This document shows positions 1 to 6,270 of a DNA stretch of 6,618 bases, one piece after another. The notes under the pieces were generated by a model, which did no database searches, had not been told where the DNA came from, and worked only from the letters and a program-made list of their open reading frames with translations. The number at the start of each line of letters is the position of its first letter. The first letter of the stretch is position 1. This stretch comes from Nitrospinota bacterium (GTDB taxonomy: Bacteria; Nitrospinota; Nitrospinia; SZUA-224): the NCBI GenBank assembly GCA_016212345.1, contig JACRGM010000072.1, positions 1 to 6,618 of the forward strand, written 5' to 3'. Both the position numbers and the translations under genes were made by a program.

Positions 1-1
1 G

Positions 2-652
2 GAAGTAAATATCATGGGCTCTTTAAATCTGTTACAGAATGCGGTTAAATATGGCACAAAAAAGGTTATCTTTGCATCGACAGGGGGGGCTATTTATGGA
101 GAACAGGACTATTTCCCTGCGGATGAGAAACATCCGATTAGACCCCTGAGTCCTTATGGGGTGGCAAAGCTATCAGTGGAGAGCTATTTATATTTCTATC
201 AAGCTACTTATAACCTCGATTATACGGTCTTGAGGTATGCAAATATCTATGGACCAAGACAGGACCCATATGGCGAGGCAGGGGTAGTCGCTATATTTAC
301 CCAAAAGCTTCTTAAGAATGAACAGCCTGTTATTAATGGTGATGGGGAGCAGACAAGGGATTATACCTTTGTTGATGATGTTGTTGAGGCAAATTCACTT
401 GTATTGACAAGGGGTTTTAGAGGCGTCTTTAATGTAGGTACAGGTGTAGAGTACTCGGTTAATGAACTATATAAAAGGTTGACTCAATTAATCAATTCTG
501 ATATTTTACCTTTATATGGTCCTTTTAAGCATGGTGAACAGAGAAGAAGCCTCCTTGCTTGGGATAAGATTAACAAGGTAACTGGTTGGAGGCCTCGTTT
601 CTCTTTTGATGAGGGGCTTAAGAAGACGATTAGTTATTTTAGAGGGGCTTAA
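2..652 (+). CDS. NAD-dependent sugar-nucleotide epimerase/dehydratase (GalE-like), 5'-truncated by window edge
   Basis: This is the C-terminal part of an extended short-chain dehydrogenase/reductase acting on an NDP-sugar, most like UDP-glucose or UDP-GlcNAc 4-epimerases. The frame is open to the window edge, and codons before the first ATG (position 14) read E-V-N-I, matching the family pattern before 'GSLNLL'. The true start is therefore upstream, and about 90-100 residues with the GxxGxxG NAD-binding loop are missing. Visible motifs are ASTGGAIYG (catalytic Ser/Thr region, about 74-100), the YxxxK pair in SPYGVAK (Tyr codon at 155), RYANIYGPRQ, GDGEQTRDYTFVDDV and FNVGTG. The C-terminal GWRPRFSFDEGL is the usual family end, so the 3' end is intact. 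The enzyme would act in the cytosol, supplying sugars for LPS, O-antigen or capsule. Substrate specificity cannot be read from the sequence. The next gene begins 6 bp after the stop, which suggests co-transcription. Confidence 0.93.
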   Translation, partial: EVNIMGSLNLLQNAVKYGTKKVIFASTGGAIYGEQDYFPADEKHPIRPLSPYGVAKLSVESYLYFYQATYNLDYTVLRYANIYGPRQDPYGEAGVVAIFTQKLLKNEQPVINGDGEQTRDYTFVDDVVEANSLVLTRGFRGVFNVGTGVEYSVNELYKRLTQLINSDILPLYGPFKHGEQRRSLLAWDKINKVTGWRPRFSFDEGLKKTISYFRGA

Positions 653-658
653 GAAAAG

Positions 659-1267
659 GTGTTTTTCAGAAGAATCCGCGTAGCGACCATAGTCTCGAGA
701 CAAATTATACCTTTATTATTGATAACCATAGTATTATCTACCCCCTGTTATGGAAAGATATCAATTGATAATATTAGTATTACAAATATGTCTAAGGAGA
801 TTAGAATCTCCGCTACGCTACATAACGGATTTACCGAGAATATTGTTGAGGCCATTGAGAGTGGTGTACCTGTAACATTCACCTATTACTTAGAGTTATG
901 TAGAAAGGTCCCTATGTGGTTTGATAATAAGGTATCAATGAGGACTATAAAAAGGAGTTTGCAGTATGACACATTGAAAAAGGAATATGAATTTACATAT
1001 CTTGATGACAAGGAGAGTAGTCCTAAGATAATAAAAGGGTTTGATGAGATAAAGGAACTAATAACACGACTGGATGATGTTTCATTGGGCTCATCCAAGA
1101 TGTTAAACCCGAATAACAAATATTATGTCAGGATAAGAGCAAATATGAAGTCTAAGAGACCCTGGTTTCCCTTTAATTATATATTATTCTTTTTTTCCTT
1201 TTTCGATTTTGATACCTCATGGGAGAAGTCCTCACCTTTTATCATTAAAAAGATACCTATTAAATAG
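659..1267 (+). CDS. DUF4390 family secreted or membrane-anchored protein
   Basis: This 202-residue protein has a basic N-terminus and a hydrophobic stretch (about residues 14-28), read as a signal peptide or N-terminal anchor; cleavage near residue 32 is possible. STPC is a poor lipobox because Pro precedes Cys. DUF4390 hallmarks are ESGVPVTFTYYLEL (about 67-80), WFDNKV (87-92), RTIKRSLQYD, the late YYVRIRANM (155-163), and an aromatic C-terminal stretch (169-185) ending FFDFDTSWEKSSPF. The function of the family is unknown. In Betaproteobacteria, members typically lie just upstream of an ntrY/ntrX-like pair, the same arrangement as here, so a role as extracytoplasmic partner of the kinase is a reasonable inference. 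The start is GTG: an in-frame stop (650-652) rules out an earlier one, GAGGGG at 642-647 can serve as ribosome binding site, and later starts would lose the signal sequence. The epimerase ends 6 bp upstream. Confidence 0.82.
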   Translation: MFFRRIRVATIVSRQIIPLLLITIVLSTPCYGKISIDNISITNMSKEIRISATLHNGFTENIVEAIESGVPVTFTYYLELCRKVPMWFDNKVSMRTIKRSLQYDTLKKEYEFTYLDDKESSPKIIKGFDEIKELITRLDDVSLGSSKMLNPNNKYYVRIRANMKSKRPWFPFNYILFFFSFFDFDTSWEKSSPFIIKKIPIK

Positions 1268-1307
1268 ATTACTTATCCGGCAATAGGCGATACTTTATAA
1301 AGGAAAT

Positions 1308-1337
1308 CCTCATGCTGACGAAGTCAGCACAAAGAGG
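1308..1337 (+). promoter_or_regulatory. Leader hairpin upstream of the kinase gene
   Basis: TGCTGAC (1313-1319), GAA loop and GTCAGCA (1323-1329) form a perfect 7-bp stem with a three-base loop. CCTC (1308-1311) and GAGG (1334-1337) can extend it across a small internal loop. No T-run follows on either strand, so it is not an intrinsic terminator. It lies between the DUF4390 stop and the kinase start and covers the ATG of a possible upstream ORF at 1312. It could be an mRNA stability or processing element, a translation control element, or a copy of an interspersed palindromic repeat. The sequence alone does not decide between these. Confidence 0.5.
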
Positions 1338-1407
1338 GAGCAAAATAGATATTTTCAGAGGAAATAATGAACCCAATCGAGAATCGAGAATCGAAAATCG
1401 AAAATAA
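1312..1407 (+). CDS. Possible 31-codon upstream ORF overlapping the kinase start
   Basis: An ATG at 1312 has a good ribosome binding site, AAAGGA at 1299-1304, with 7 bp spacing. It opens a 31-codon frame that ends at TAA 1405-1407, inside the first codons of the kinase gene and in a different frame. The peptide begins MLTKSAQRGSKID and ends with residues encoded by the heptamer repeat. It resembles no family I know. It may be a leader peptide affecting kinase translation, an alternative start for the kinase if repeat number changes (see findings), or chance. The ATG is buried in the 1313-1329 hairpin, which would reduce initiation. Confidence 0.2.
   Translation: MLTKSAQRGSKIDIFRGNNEPNRESRIENRK
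1357..1362 (+). promoter_or_regulatory. Ribosome binding site deciding the kinase start
   Basis: AGAGGA lies 4 bp upstream of ATG 1367. The alternative in-frame ATG at 1412 (residue 16) has only AT-rich repeat sequence before it and no Shine-Dalgarno match. This favours 1367 as the start, although the first 15 residues are repeat-encoded and unlikely to matter for function. Confidence 0.55.
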
Positions 1408-3631
1408 TTCTATGTATCCTACAGAAGAATATCTACAAAAAAAAAGGAGGAGAACGAGGAGGATAATAATGAGTGTTATCTTCCTCTTTATACTCCTGAC
1501 GATAATTGAGACCTATATACAACAGGTAAAGGTTCCTTTACCTATTGCAAATATTACGGTTGTATTTGCCCTTTTTAATATAATCATCATCCTTTTAGTA
1601 GTGTTAATCCTCCTGATTTTAAGAAACCTGATCAAGCTCTATTTTGAAAGAAAGAGCAAGATCATAGGGGCAAGGTTTCGAACCAAATTAATTATTGCAT
1701 TTGTAACCCTATCACTCGTTCCTTCCATTCTCCTCTTTATAGTAGCTAGTAAACTCTTCACTTATAGCATTGATAACTGGTTCGATATACATATAGAGAA
1801 ATCATTAAAGGGCTCACTGGAAGTGGCACAGGATTACTATCATACATCAGAAGAAAGCGTCCTCTTCTTTGCGAGACAGATGAGCTATGCTATCTCTGAG
1901 AAGAGGATGTTTGATAGAGGGAATGAATACTATCTAATAAGTACAGTCAAGAAAAAACAGAAGGAATATGGACTCGGTAGCATTATAATATTTAACAAAG
2001 AGGGAGAGAAGGTAACAGAGGCAATAGATAGTAGTATATCTACTGATATCTTGATTCATGATCTATCTGAGCTATTAGATAGGGCATTAAAAGGTGAGAA
2101 GATTACAAAGATTAGCTCAATGGATAAAGGAAAACTGATCGTCGGTATGGTACCTATCTCAAATTCTAATGATATTAATAATAGGGAAGGTACAATAGGT
2201 ACTGTGCTAGTTGCAAATTATATCCCCATGACCCTTGTCTCAAAGATAGAGGAGATAAAGAAGGACTTCGAAGAATATAAACAACAGAATCTCCTAAAAT
2301 ACCCTGTAAAGACAGGTTATATATTCACCTTTTTGATGATTACACTCCTGATCCTCTTTTCAGCTATATGGTTCGGTTTATATCTTGCCAGAGGTATAAC
2401 AGTTCCTATACAACAACTTGCAGTTGGGACACGCTCCATAGCTCAAGGGAATCTCGATTTTAAGATAGATATAAAGACCGATGACGAGATAGGGATACTA
2501 GTCGATGCCTTTAATCAGATGACCGATAATCTAAGAAAGAGCATGTTTGAGATAGAGAAGGGGAGTGAGGATCTTAAAAGGACAAACATAGAAATGGATC
2601 GGAGAATGGGATATATTGAAACAGTGTTGGAGAATATCGGAACAGGTGTGATTTCAATAGATAATGATGGAAAGATCTTGATGATCAATAAGGCAGGATT
2701 AGAGATATTGCACCTCCCTGCTGAGGATATCAAAGGGAAGTCCTACCGTTATATCTTTGAATCCTCCCATCTCGAGGCAATTAGGTCTATGATCAAGAAG
2801 ATTGACAAAGATAATAAGGAGAGTATAGAAGAGCAATTGAATTTGATGGTATCGGGGAGGATGCTTACCCTCTTAGTGAGGGTTACAGTATTGAGAGATA
2901 AGAAGGATAAATACCTCGGGATGGTGATTGTCTTTGATGATCTTACAGAGATGATCAAGGCACAGAAGGTTGTTGCATGGAGAGAGGTTGCCAGGGGGAT
3001 TGCCCATGAGATCAAGAATCCATTAACACCTATTCAGTTAAATACCCAGAGATTGCGTAAAAAATTCAAGGAAGGGGCACCAGATATTGATAATATTGTT
3101 GATGAATGTACAAAGATCATAATTAAGGAGGTTGATGGATTGAAGGAACTGGTCAATGAATTCTCTAGATTTGCGAGAATGCCTGAATCTAATCCAAGTC
3201 TCAATAGGATCCATCAGATTATAGAAGATGTTGTCTTACTCTACAGAGGATCTCATAAAGATATTAAGATGGTAACAGAATATGATCATAGAATTGATCT
3301 TATAAGGATAGATGCCGAGCAGATAAAGAGGGTCTTTATCAATCTCATCGAAAATTCTATCCATGCTATAAATGGTGGTGGAATTATTGAGATAAAGACC
3401 TTTATGGATGTCTCCACTAAAACGGTCAGGATAGAGGTATCTGATAATGGGATGGGTATTCACCCCAAATATAGGGATAAATTGTTTCTTCCATATTTTA
3501 CTACAAAGAAAAAAGGGACAGGTCTGGGATTGGCTATTGCAAATAGAATCATTGCTGATCATAATGGTTATATAAAGGTAAAGGATAATCTGCCCAAAGG
3601 GACAACATTTGTGATAAAATTACCAGCATGA
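1367..3631 (+). CDS. NtrY-like transmembrane sensor histidine kinase (HAMP-PAS-HisKA-HATPase)
   Basis: This 754-residue protein has the NtrY layout. Basic residues 25-33 precede membrane segments at about 33-49, 64-88 and 108-130; an extracytoplasmic sensor region of about 185 residues (131-317) follows; a fourth membrane segment lies at about 318-341. Next come HAMP (342-394, with P347 and the DEIG motif at 373-376), a helical linker, and a PAS domain (about 413-530). The HisKA H-box is AHEIKNPLTP with phospho-accepting H547. The ATPase domain shows the N-box (NLIENSIHAI, N663), G1 (SDNGMG, D693), F-box (FLPYFTTK) and G2 (GTGLGLAIA, 717-725). All residues needed for autophosphorylation are present. 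It overlaps the receiver-LpxC gene by ATGA, so that protein is the likely phosphate acceptor. DUF4390 upstream also matches ntrYX-type loci. The signal sensed is unknown; NtrY names a structural family, and nitrogen sensing should not be assumed. Confidence 0.93.
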   Translation: MNPIENRESKIENNSMYPTEEYLQKKRRRTRRIIMSVIFLFILLTIIETYIQQVKVPLPIANITVVFALFNIIIILLVVLILLILRNLIKLYFERKSKIIGARFRTKLIIAFVTLSLVPSILLFIVASKLFTYSIDNWFDIHIEKSLKGSLEVAQDYYHTSEESVLFFARQMSYAISEKRMFDRGNEYYLISTVKKKQKEYGLGSIIIFNKEGEKVTEAIDSSISTDILIHDLSELLDRALKGEKITKISSMDKGKLIVGMVPISNSNDINNREGTIGTVLVANYIPMTLVSKIEEIKKDFEEYKQQNLLKYPVKTGYIFTFLMITLLILFSAIWFGLYLARGITVPIQQLAVGTRSIAQGNLDFKIDIKTDDEIGILVDAFNQMTDNLRKSMFEIEKGSEDLKRTNIEMDRRMGYIETVLENIGTGVISIDNDGKILMINKAGLEILHLPAEDIKGKSYRYIFESSHLEAIRSMIKKIDKDNKESIEEQLNLMVSGRMLTLLVRVTVLRDKKDKYLGMVIVFDDLTEMIKAQKVVAWREVARGIAHEIKNPLTPIQLNTQRLRKKFKEGAPDIDNIVDECTKIIIKEVDGLKELVNEFSRFARMPESNPSLNRIHQIIEDVVLLYRGSHKDIKMVTEYDHRIDLIRIDAEQIKRVFINLIENSIHAINGGGIIEIKTFMDVSTKTVRIEVSDNGMGIHPKYRDKLFLPYFTTKKKGTGLGLAIANRIIADHNGYIKVKDNLPKGTTFVIKLPA
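1375..1402 (+). repeat. Four tandem heptamers AATCGAR at the 5' end of the kinase gene
   Basis: Copies lie at 1375-1381 (AATCGAG), 1382-1388 (AATCGAG), 1389-1395 (AATCGAA) and 1396-1402 (AATCGAA), followed by a degenerate AATAATT. They encode the N-terminal Asn/Arg/Glu/Ser-rich residues of the kinase. A 7-bp unit is not a multiple of three, so any single-copy gain or loss shifts the frame of a start at 1367. Such short tandem repeats can change copy number by slippage. Confidence 0.85.
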
Positions 3632-4989
3632 AAAAGAAGAAGGCCCATATCCTGATAGTTGATGATGAAGAGAGTATCCTTACCTCTATAGAAGGGATCC
3701 TGAGTGATGAGGGTTTCAAGGTCTCCAAAGCGATGGATGGTTTCAAGGCACTAGAGGTAATTCAGTCTGATCAGCCTGATCTTGTCCTTCTAGATATATG
3801 GATACCAGGAATGGATGGTATTGAGATATTAAAGGCTATTAAAGGATTTACTTCGGATCTAAATGTGATTGTAATGTCAGGCCATGGTAGTATAGATACT
3901 GCAGTGATGGCAACAAAACTAGGGGCATTCGATTTTATAGAGAAGCCCCTCTCTCTAGAAAATATAATATTTACTATAAATCATGCCTTGGATAAACAGA
4001 AGATCGGAGAGGGAGAGATAGAAGGTCTGCCTAATGAAGATAATATTATAGCAGGGATACAAAGGGCTGAGATGAAAAAGGATGATCTTCTTGTTACCGA
4101 TCATTTTACTCACCAGAAGATAGGATTTCAGGAAAGGGTAGTTAATGGTACAAGGTCTTCAGGATGTACACGGCAGAGGACCCTTAAAAGGAGTGTTGTC
4201 CTCTGTGGACAGGGATTACATTCAGGGTTGAAGACAGGGTTGATATTATCCCCTTTACCTCCTAATAGTGGGATAATATTTGGTGATATATCCACAGGCG
4301 AGGTAGTCCCAGCTCATCTTGATCATGTCGAATCAACTGAATACGCCACCTCCTTAAAAAGGGGATATACAACTGTAAGGACTATAGAACATATTATGGC
4401 GGTATTACATATGTATAAGATAAGTAATTTGTTTATTAAGATAGGGGATGAGGTCCCGATCATGGATGGCTCTGCTAAGGATTTTTGTAAGCTTATAGAG
4501 GATGGGGGGATTGAAGAGCAGGAGGCAATAAATAAAGAATTAGAAATAAATCGCTATTATTATGTCAAGGGTGCATTAGATGATAAAAGGACTATCTCTA
4601 TTGAACCATGGCCAAATCTCACTATCCATTACACAATGGAGTATCCTCCTCCTGTGGGAAGACAAGAATATTCATATAAATTTTTGGGTAAAGAGGGCTT
4701 CAAGGATGAGATTGCCCCAGCACGAACATTTGGCTTTTTGAAGGATTTTGAAAAATTAGAAGAAAAAGGGCTTGCAAGTGGGGGAAAATTGAGTAATGTT
4801 ATATTATTAGATAATGGAAGGGTAATAAATACTACACTTAGATTTTCTGATGAATTTGTACGTCATAAGATACTCGATATTATTGGGGACTTCTACCTTC
4901 TTGGGAGGCCTATTAAAGGATTAATTAAGGCTAACATGACAGGTCATGCTGAAAATATCTTACTTCTGAAGAAGATGAGGGAGGGGTAA
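3628..4989 (+). CDS. lpxC: NtrX-type receiver domain fused to LpxC (UDP-3-O-acyl-N-acetylglucosamine deacetylase)
   Basis: One open frame of 453 residues holds two complete domains. Residues 5-122 are a response-regulator receiver with acidic pocket D12/D13, phospho-acceptor D56, S84 and K106. The stretch SGHGSIDTAV...GAFDFIEKP is typical of NtrX/NtrC-family receivers. Residues about 123-180 are a polar linker with no recognisable domain and no AAA+ Walker motif. Residues 183-453 are LpxC, beginning RQRTLKRSV, with catalytic E254 and zinc ligand H255 (TIEH), PIMDGSA (277-283), ARTFGF (365-370), zinc ligands H413 and D417 in FVRHKILDIIGD, and H440 in the GHA motif. These correspond to E. coli E78, H79, H238, D242 and H265. 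LpxC removes the N-acetyl group in the committed cytosolic step of lipid A synthesis. The start overlaps the kinase stop (ATGA) and lacks a clear ribosome binding site, suggesting translational coupling. Control of LpxC by phosphorylation of the receiver is inferred. Confidence 0.93.
   Translation: MKKKKAHILIVDDEESILTSIEGILSDEGFKVSKAMDGFKALEVIQSDQPDLVLLDIWIPGMDGIEILKAIKGFTSDLNVIVMSGHGSIDTAVMATKLGAFDFIEKPLSLENIIFTINHALDKQKIGEGEIEGLPNEDNIIAGIQRAEMKKDDLLVTDHFTHQKIGFQERVVNGTRSSGCTRQRTLKRSVVLCGQGLHSGLKTGLILSPLPPNSGIIFGDISTGEVVPAHLDHVESTEYATSLKRGYTTVRTIEHIMAVLHMYKISNLFIKIGDEVPIMDGSAKDFCKLIEDGGIEEQEAINKELEINRYYYVKGALDDKRTISIEPWPNLTIHYTMEYPPPVGRQEYSYKFLGKEGFKDEIAPARTFGFLKDFEKLEEKGLASGGKLSNVILLDNGRVINTTLRFSDEFVRHKILDIIGDFYLLGRPIKGLIKANMTGHAENILLLKKMREG
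4061..4074 (+). promoter_or_regulatory. Possible internal ribosome binding site and start for a free LpxC
   Basis: AAAGGG (4061-4066) lies 5 bp before an in-frame ATG (4072, residue 149 of the fusion) in the inter-domain linker. Initiation here would yield a 305-residue protein, the usual size of stand-alone LpxC, without the receiver. The match to Shine-Dalgarno consensus is moderate and could be chance in purine-rich coding sequence. Confidence 0.25.
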
Positions 4990-5001
4990 GGATAGAATTC
5001 T

Positions 5002-5036
5002 GTGGTATAATATGACCACCAAAATCCCTGTTTTGG
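5002..5036 (+). repeat. Two adjacent inverted repeats over the promoter candidate and leader
   Basis: GTGGT (5002-5006) and ACCAC (5015-5019) flank the TATAAT core symmetrically, as an operator might. Immediately after, CCAAAA (5019-5024) and TTTTGG (5031-5036) form a perfect 6-bp stem around a six-base loop. No T-run follows, so neither reads as an intrinsic terminator. They may be a repressor site and a leader hairpin. The arms are short, so chance cannot be excluded. Confidence 0.35.
5003..5011 (+). promoter_or_regulatory. Extended -10 promoter candidate before the protease gene
   Basis: TGG followed by TATAAT (5006-5011) is a perfect TGnTATAAT extended -10 element for the housekeeping sigma factor. 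The sequence about 17 bp upstream (near 4983-4988) does not resemble TTGACA, but extended -10 promoters tolerate that. Transcription would start near 5018, leaving a leader of about 65-70 bases before the protease ATG. It would let the protease gene be transcribed apart from the kinase and lpxC genes. Confidence 0.5.
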
Positions 5037-5085
5037 ACAGATTCTTTGAGAGGAAAATCGTAAATTAATCTATGGAGATATCTAA

Positions 5086-6195
5086 ATGGAGACACTTTTT
5101 GTATTAGATTTTATCACCTTTGATCTGTTATTTGCATGGGGGTACAAGATAGGAATAGTTATTGCTGCACTTGGTCCTTTGATCTTTATACATGAACTTG
5201 GACACTTTCTTATAGCAAAGATGTTAGGGATAGGGGTTGAAAAGTTTTCCCTCGGATTTGGACCCAAGATAATTGGCAAAAGGGTAGGGGAGACTGAATA
5301 TCTTATTTCTCTATTCCTATTGGGTGGTTATGTAAAATTGGTTGGTGAGGATCCAAGTGAGGAGTGTGAGGACAAGGAGCGATCATTTTCTGAGGCCCCT
5401 ATCTGGAAGAGATTTAGTATTGTCTCTGCTGGTCCCCTCTTCAATATATTTACAGCTATATTGATATTTGCAATAGTCTTTATGGTTGGCTTTCCTACTA
5501 TGTCAACCCGGGTTGGAGAGGTAAAAGAGGGATCCCCTGCCATGATAGTAGGTATAAAGAAGGGTGATAAGATTGTAAGAGTTAATGGAAAGAGGGTTAA
5601 TGAGTGGGAAACATTGGCAGGGATAATTCGTAATAATCCTGGTAAGGAGATGAGATTTGAGATAGAGAAGGAATCTGGAGAGATCTTCCAGACTATAATT
5701 GCCCCAATCCCAGAGAAGAGTAGGAATATATTTGGAGAGGAGATTGATGTAGGATTAATAGGGATTATTGCAGAAGGGGAGATCATAAAAGAGAGATACA
5801 ACCCTGTAATAGCCTTCTTAAAGGGATTTGAGGTAACATGGAGGCTTATCAAATTTACAGTTTTGGGTGTTGTCAAGATGATTGAGGGAAAGGTCTCTTC
5901 TGATAATATAGCAGGGCCTCTTGGTATTGCAAAGATAGCTGTGGATGTAGCCAATATTGGTCTTCTGAGTTTTATCCAATTTGTATCTACTGTAAGTATA
6001 ATCCTCGGCATCATGAATCTTTTACCTATCCCAATTCTAGATGGAGGACATATTATCTTCTTCTTGATAGAGGCTATTTTCAGAAGACCTGTGAGTATAA
6101 AAAGGAGGGATTTTGCATTTAAAATCGGTCTCTTTTTATTGATTGCCTTGATGTTGTTTGCTACATATATTGATATAATCAGGCTATTGAAATAG
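5086..6195 (+). CDS. rseP: RseP/MmpA-like site-2 zinc metalloprotease (M50B) with one PDZ domain
   Basis: This 369-residue inner-membrane protease cuts transmembrane segments; in E. coli RseP cleaves the anti-sigma factor RseA and clears signal-peptide remnants. The zinc site is HELGH (36-40, catalytic E37) within the first membrane helix. The third ligand is D319 in NLLPIPILDGGH (311-322), within a later helix. Other family marks are FSLGFGP (54-60), GGYVKLVGE (80-88), the SAGPLFN helix start (114-120) and GPLGIA (277-282). A PDZ domain spans about 139-205. At 369 residues it is shorter than E. coli RseP (450 residues, two PDZ domains) and close to the single-PDZ form common elsewhere. The final helix is about 345-366. 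The start has GGAG (5074-5077) 8 bp upstream, and no other Met precedes HELGH, so the N-terminus is about 15-20 residues longer than usual. Its substrates here are unknown. Confidence 0.93.
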   Translation: METLFVLDFITFDLLFAWGYKIGIVIAALGPLIFIHELGHFLIAKMLGIGVEKFSLGFGPKIIGKRVGETEYLISLFLLGGYVKLVGEDPSEECEDKERSFSEAPIWKRFSIVSAGPLFNIFTAILIFAIVFMVGFPTMSTRVGEVKEGSPAMIVGIKKGDKIVRVNGKRVNEWETLAGIIRNNPGKEMRFEIEKESGEIFQTIIAPIPEKSRNIFGEEIDVGLIGIIAEGEIIKERYNPVIAFLKGFEVTWRLIKFTVLGVVKMIEGKVSSDNIAGPLGIAKIAVDVANIGLLSFIQFVSTVSIILGIMNLLPIPILDGGHIIFFLIEAIFRRPVSIKRRDFAFKIGLFLLIALMLFATYIDIIRLLK

Positions 6196-6229
6196 CATCA
6201 TCTATAGATTTTCAGATAATAAATTACAC

Positions 6230-6253
6230 ATATGATCCATAATAGAATCATAT
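6230..6253 (+). repeat. AT-rich hairpin in the protease-lipoprotein gap
   Basis: ATATGAT (6230-6236) and ATCATAT (6247-6253) form a perfect 7-bp stem with a 10-base loop. No clean T-run follows, so it is a weak terminator candidate at best. The rest of the 102-bp gap shows no convincing -35/-10 pair. The stem covers an in-frame ATG at 6232 that could be an alternative start of the lipoprotein gene. Confidence 0.3.
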
Positions 6254-6270
6254 ATAAACTATTTGTATTG

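Noticed and set aside
692..701. Ten-base palindrome GTCTCGAGAC in the DUF4390 gene.
   Set aside because: It is short, lies inside the signal-peptide codons, and has no flanking structure. A chance palindrome is the simplest reading.
678..818. GCGTAGCG (678-685) and CGCTACGC (811-818) as a long-range inverted repeat.
   Set aside because: Arms of only 8 bp separated by about 125 bp of coding sequence are weak evidence for a structure or element.
3748..4180. Possible AAA+ sigma-54 activation domain after the NtrX-like receiver.
   Set aside because: After the receiver ends near residue 122 there are only about 60 polar linker residues before LpxC. No Walker A, GAFTGA or Fis-type motif is present.
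5328..6014. A 228-codon open frame on the minus strand inside the protease gene.
   Set aside because: It is antisense to a gene with clear HELGH, PDZ and LDG motifs, and its translation shows no recognisable domain. It arises from the codon bias of the + strand gene.
6196..6215. Possible intrinsic terminator after the protease gene (ATCTATAGAT followed by TTTT).
   Set aside because: The palindrome is AT-only at its centre with no stable GC stem or loop, so it would not form a convincing terminator hairpin.
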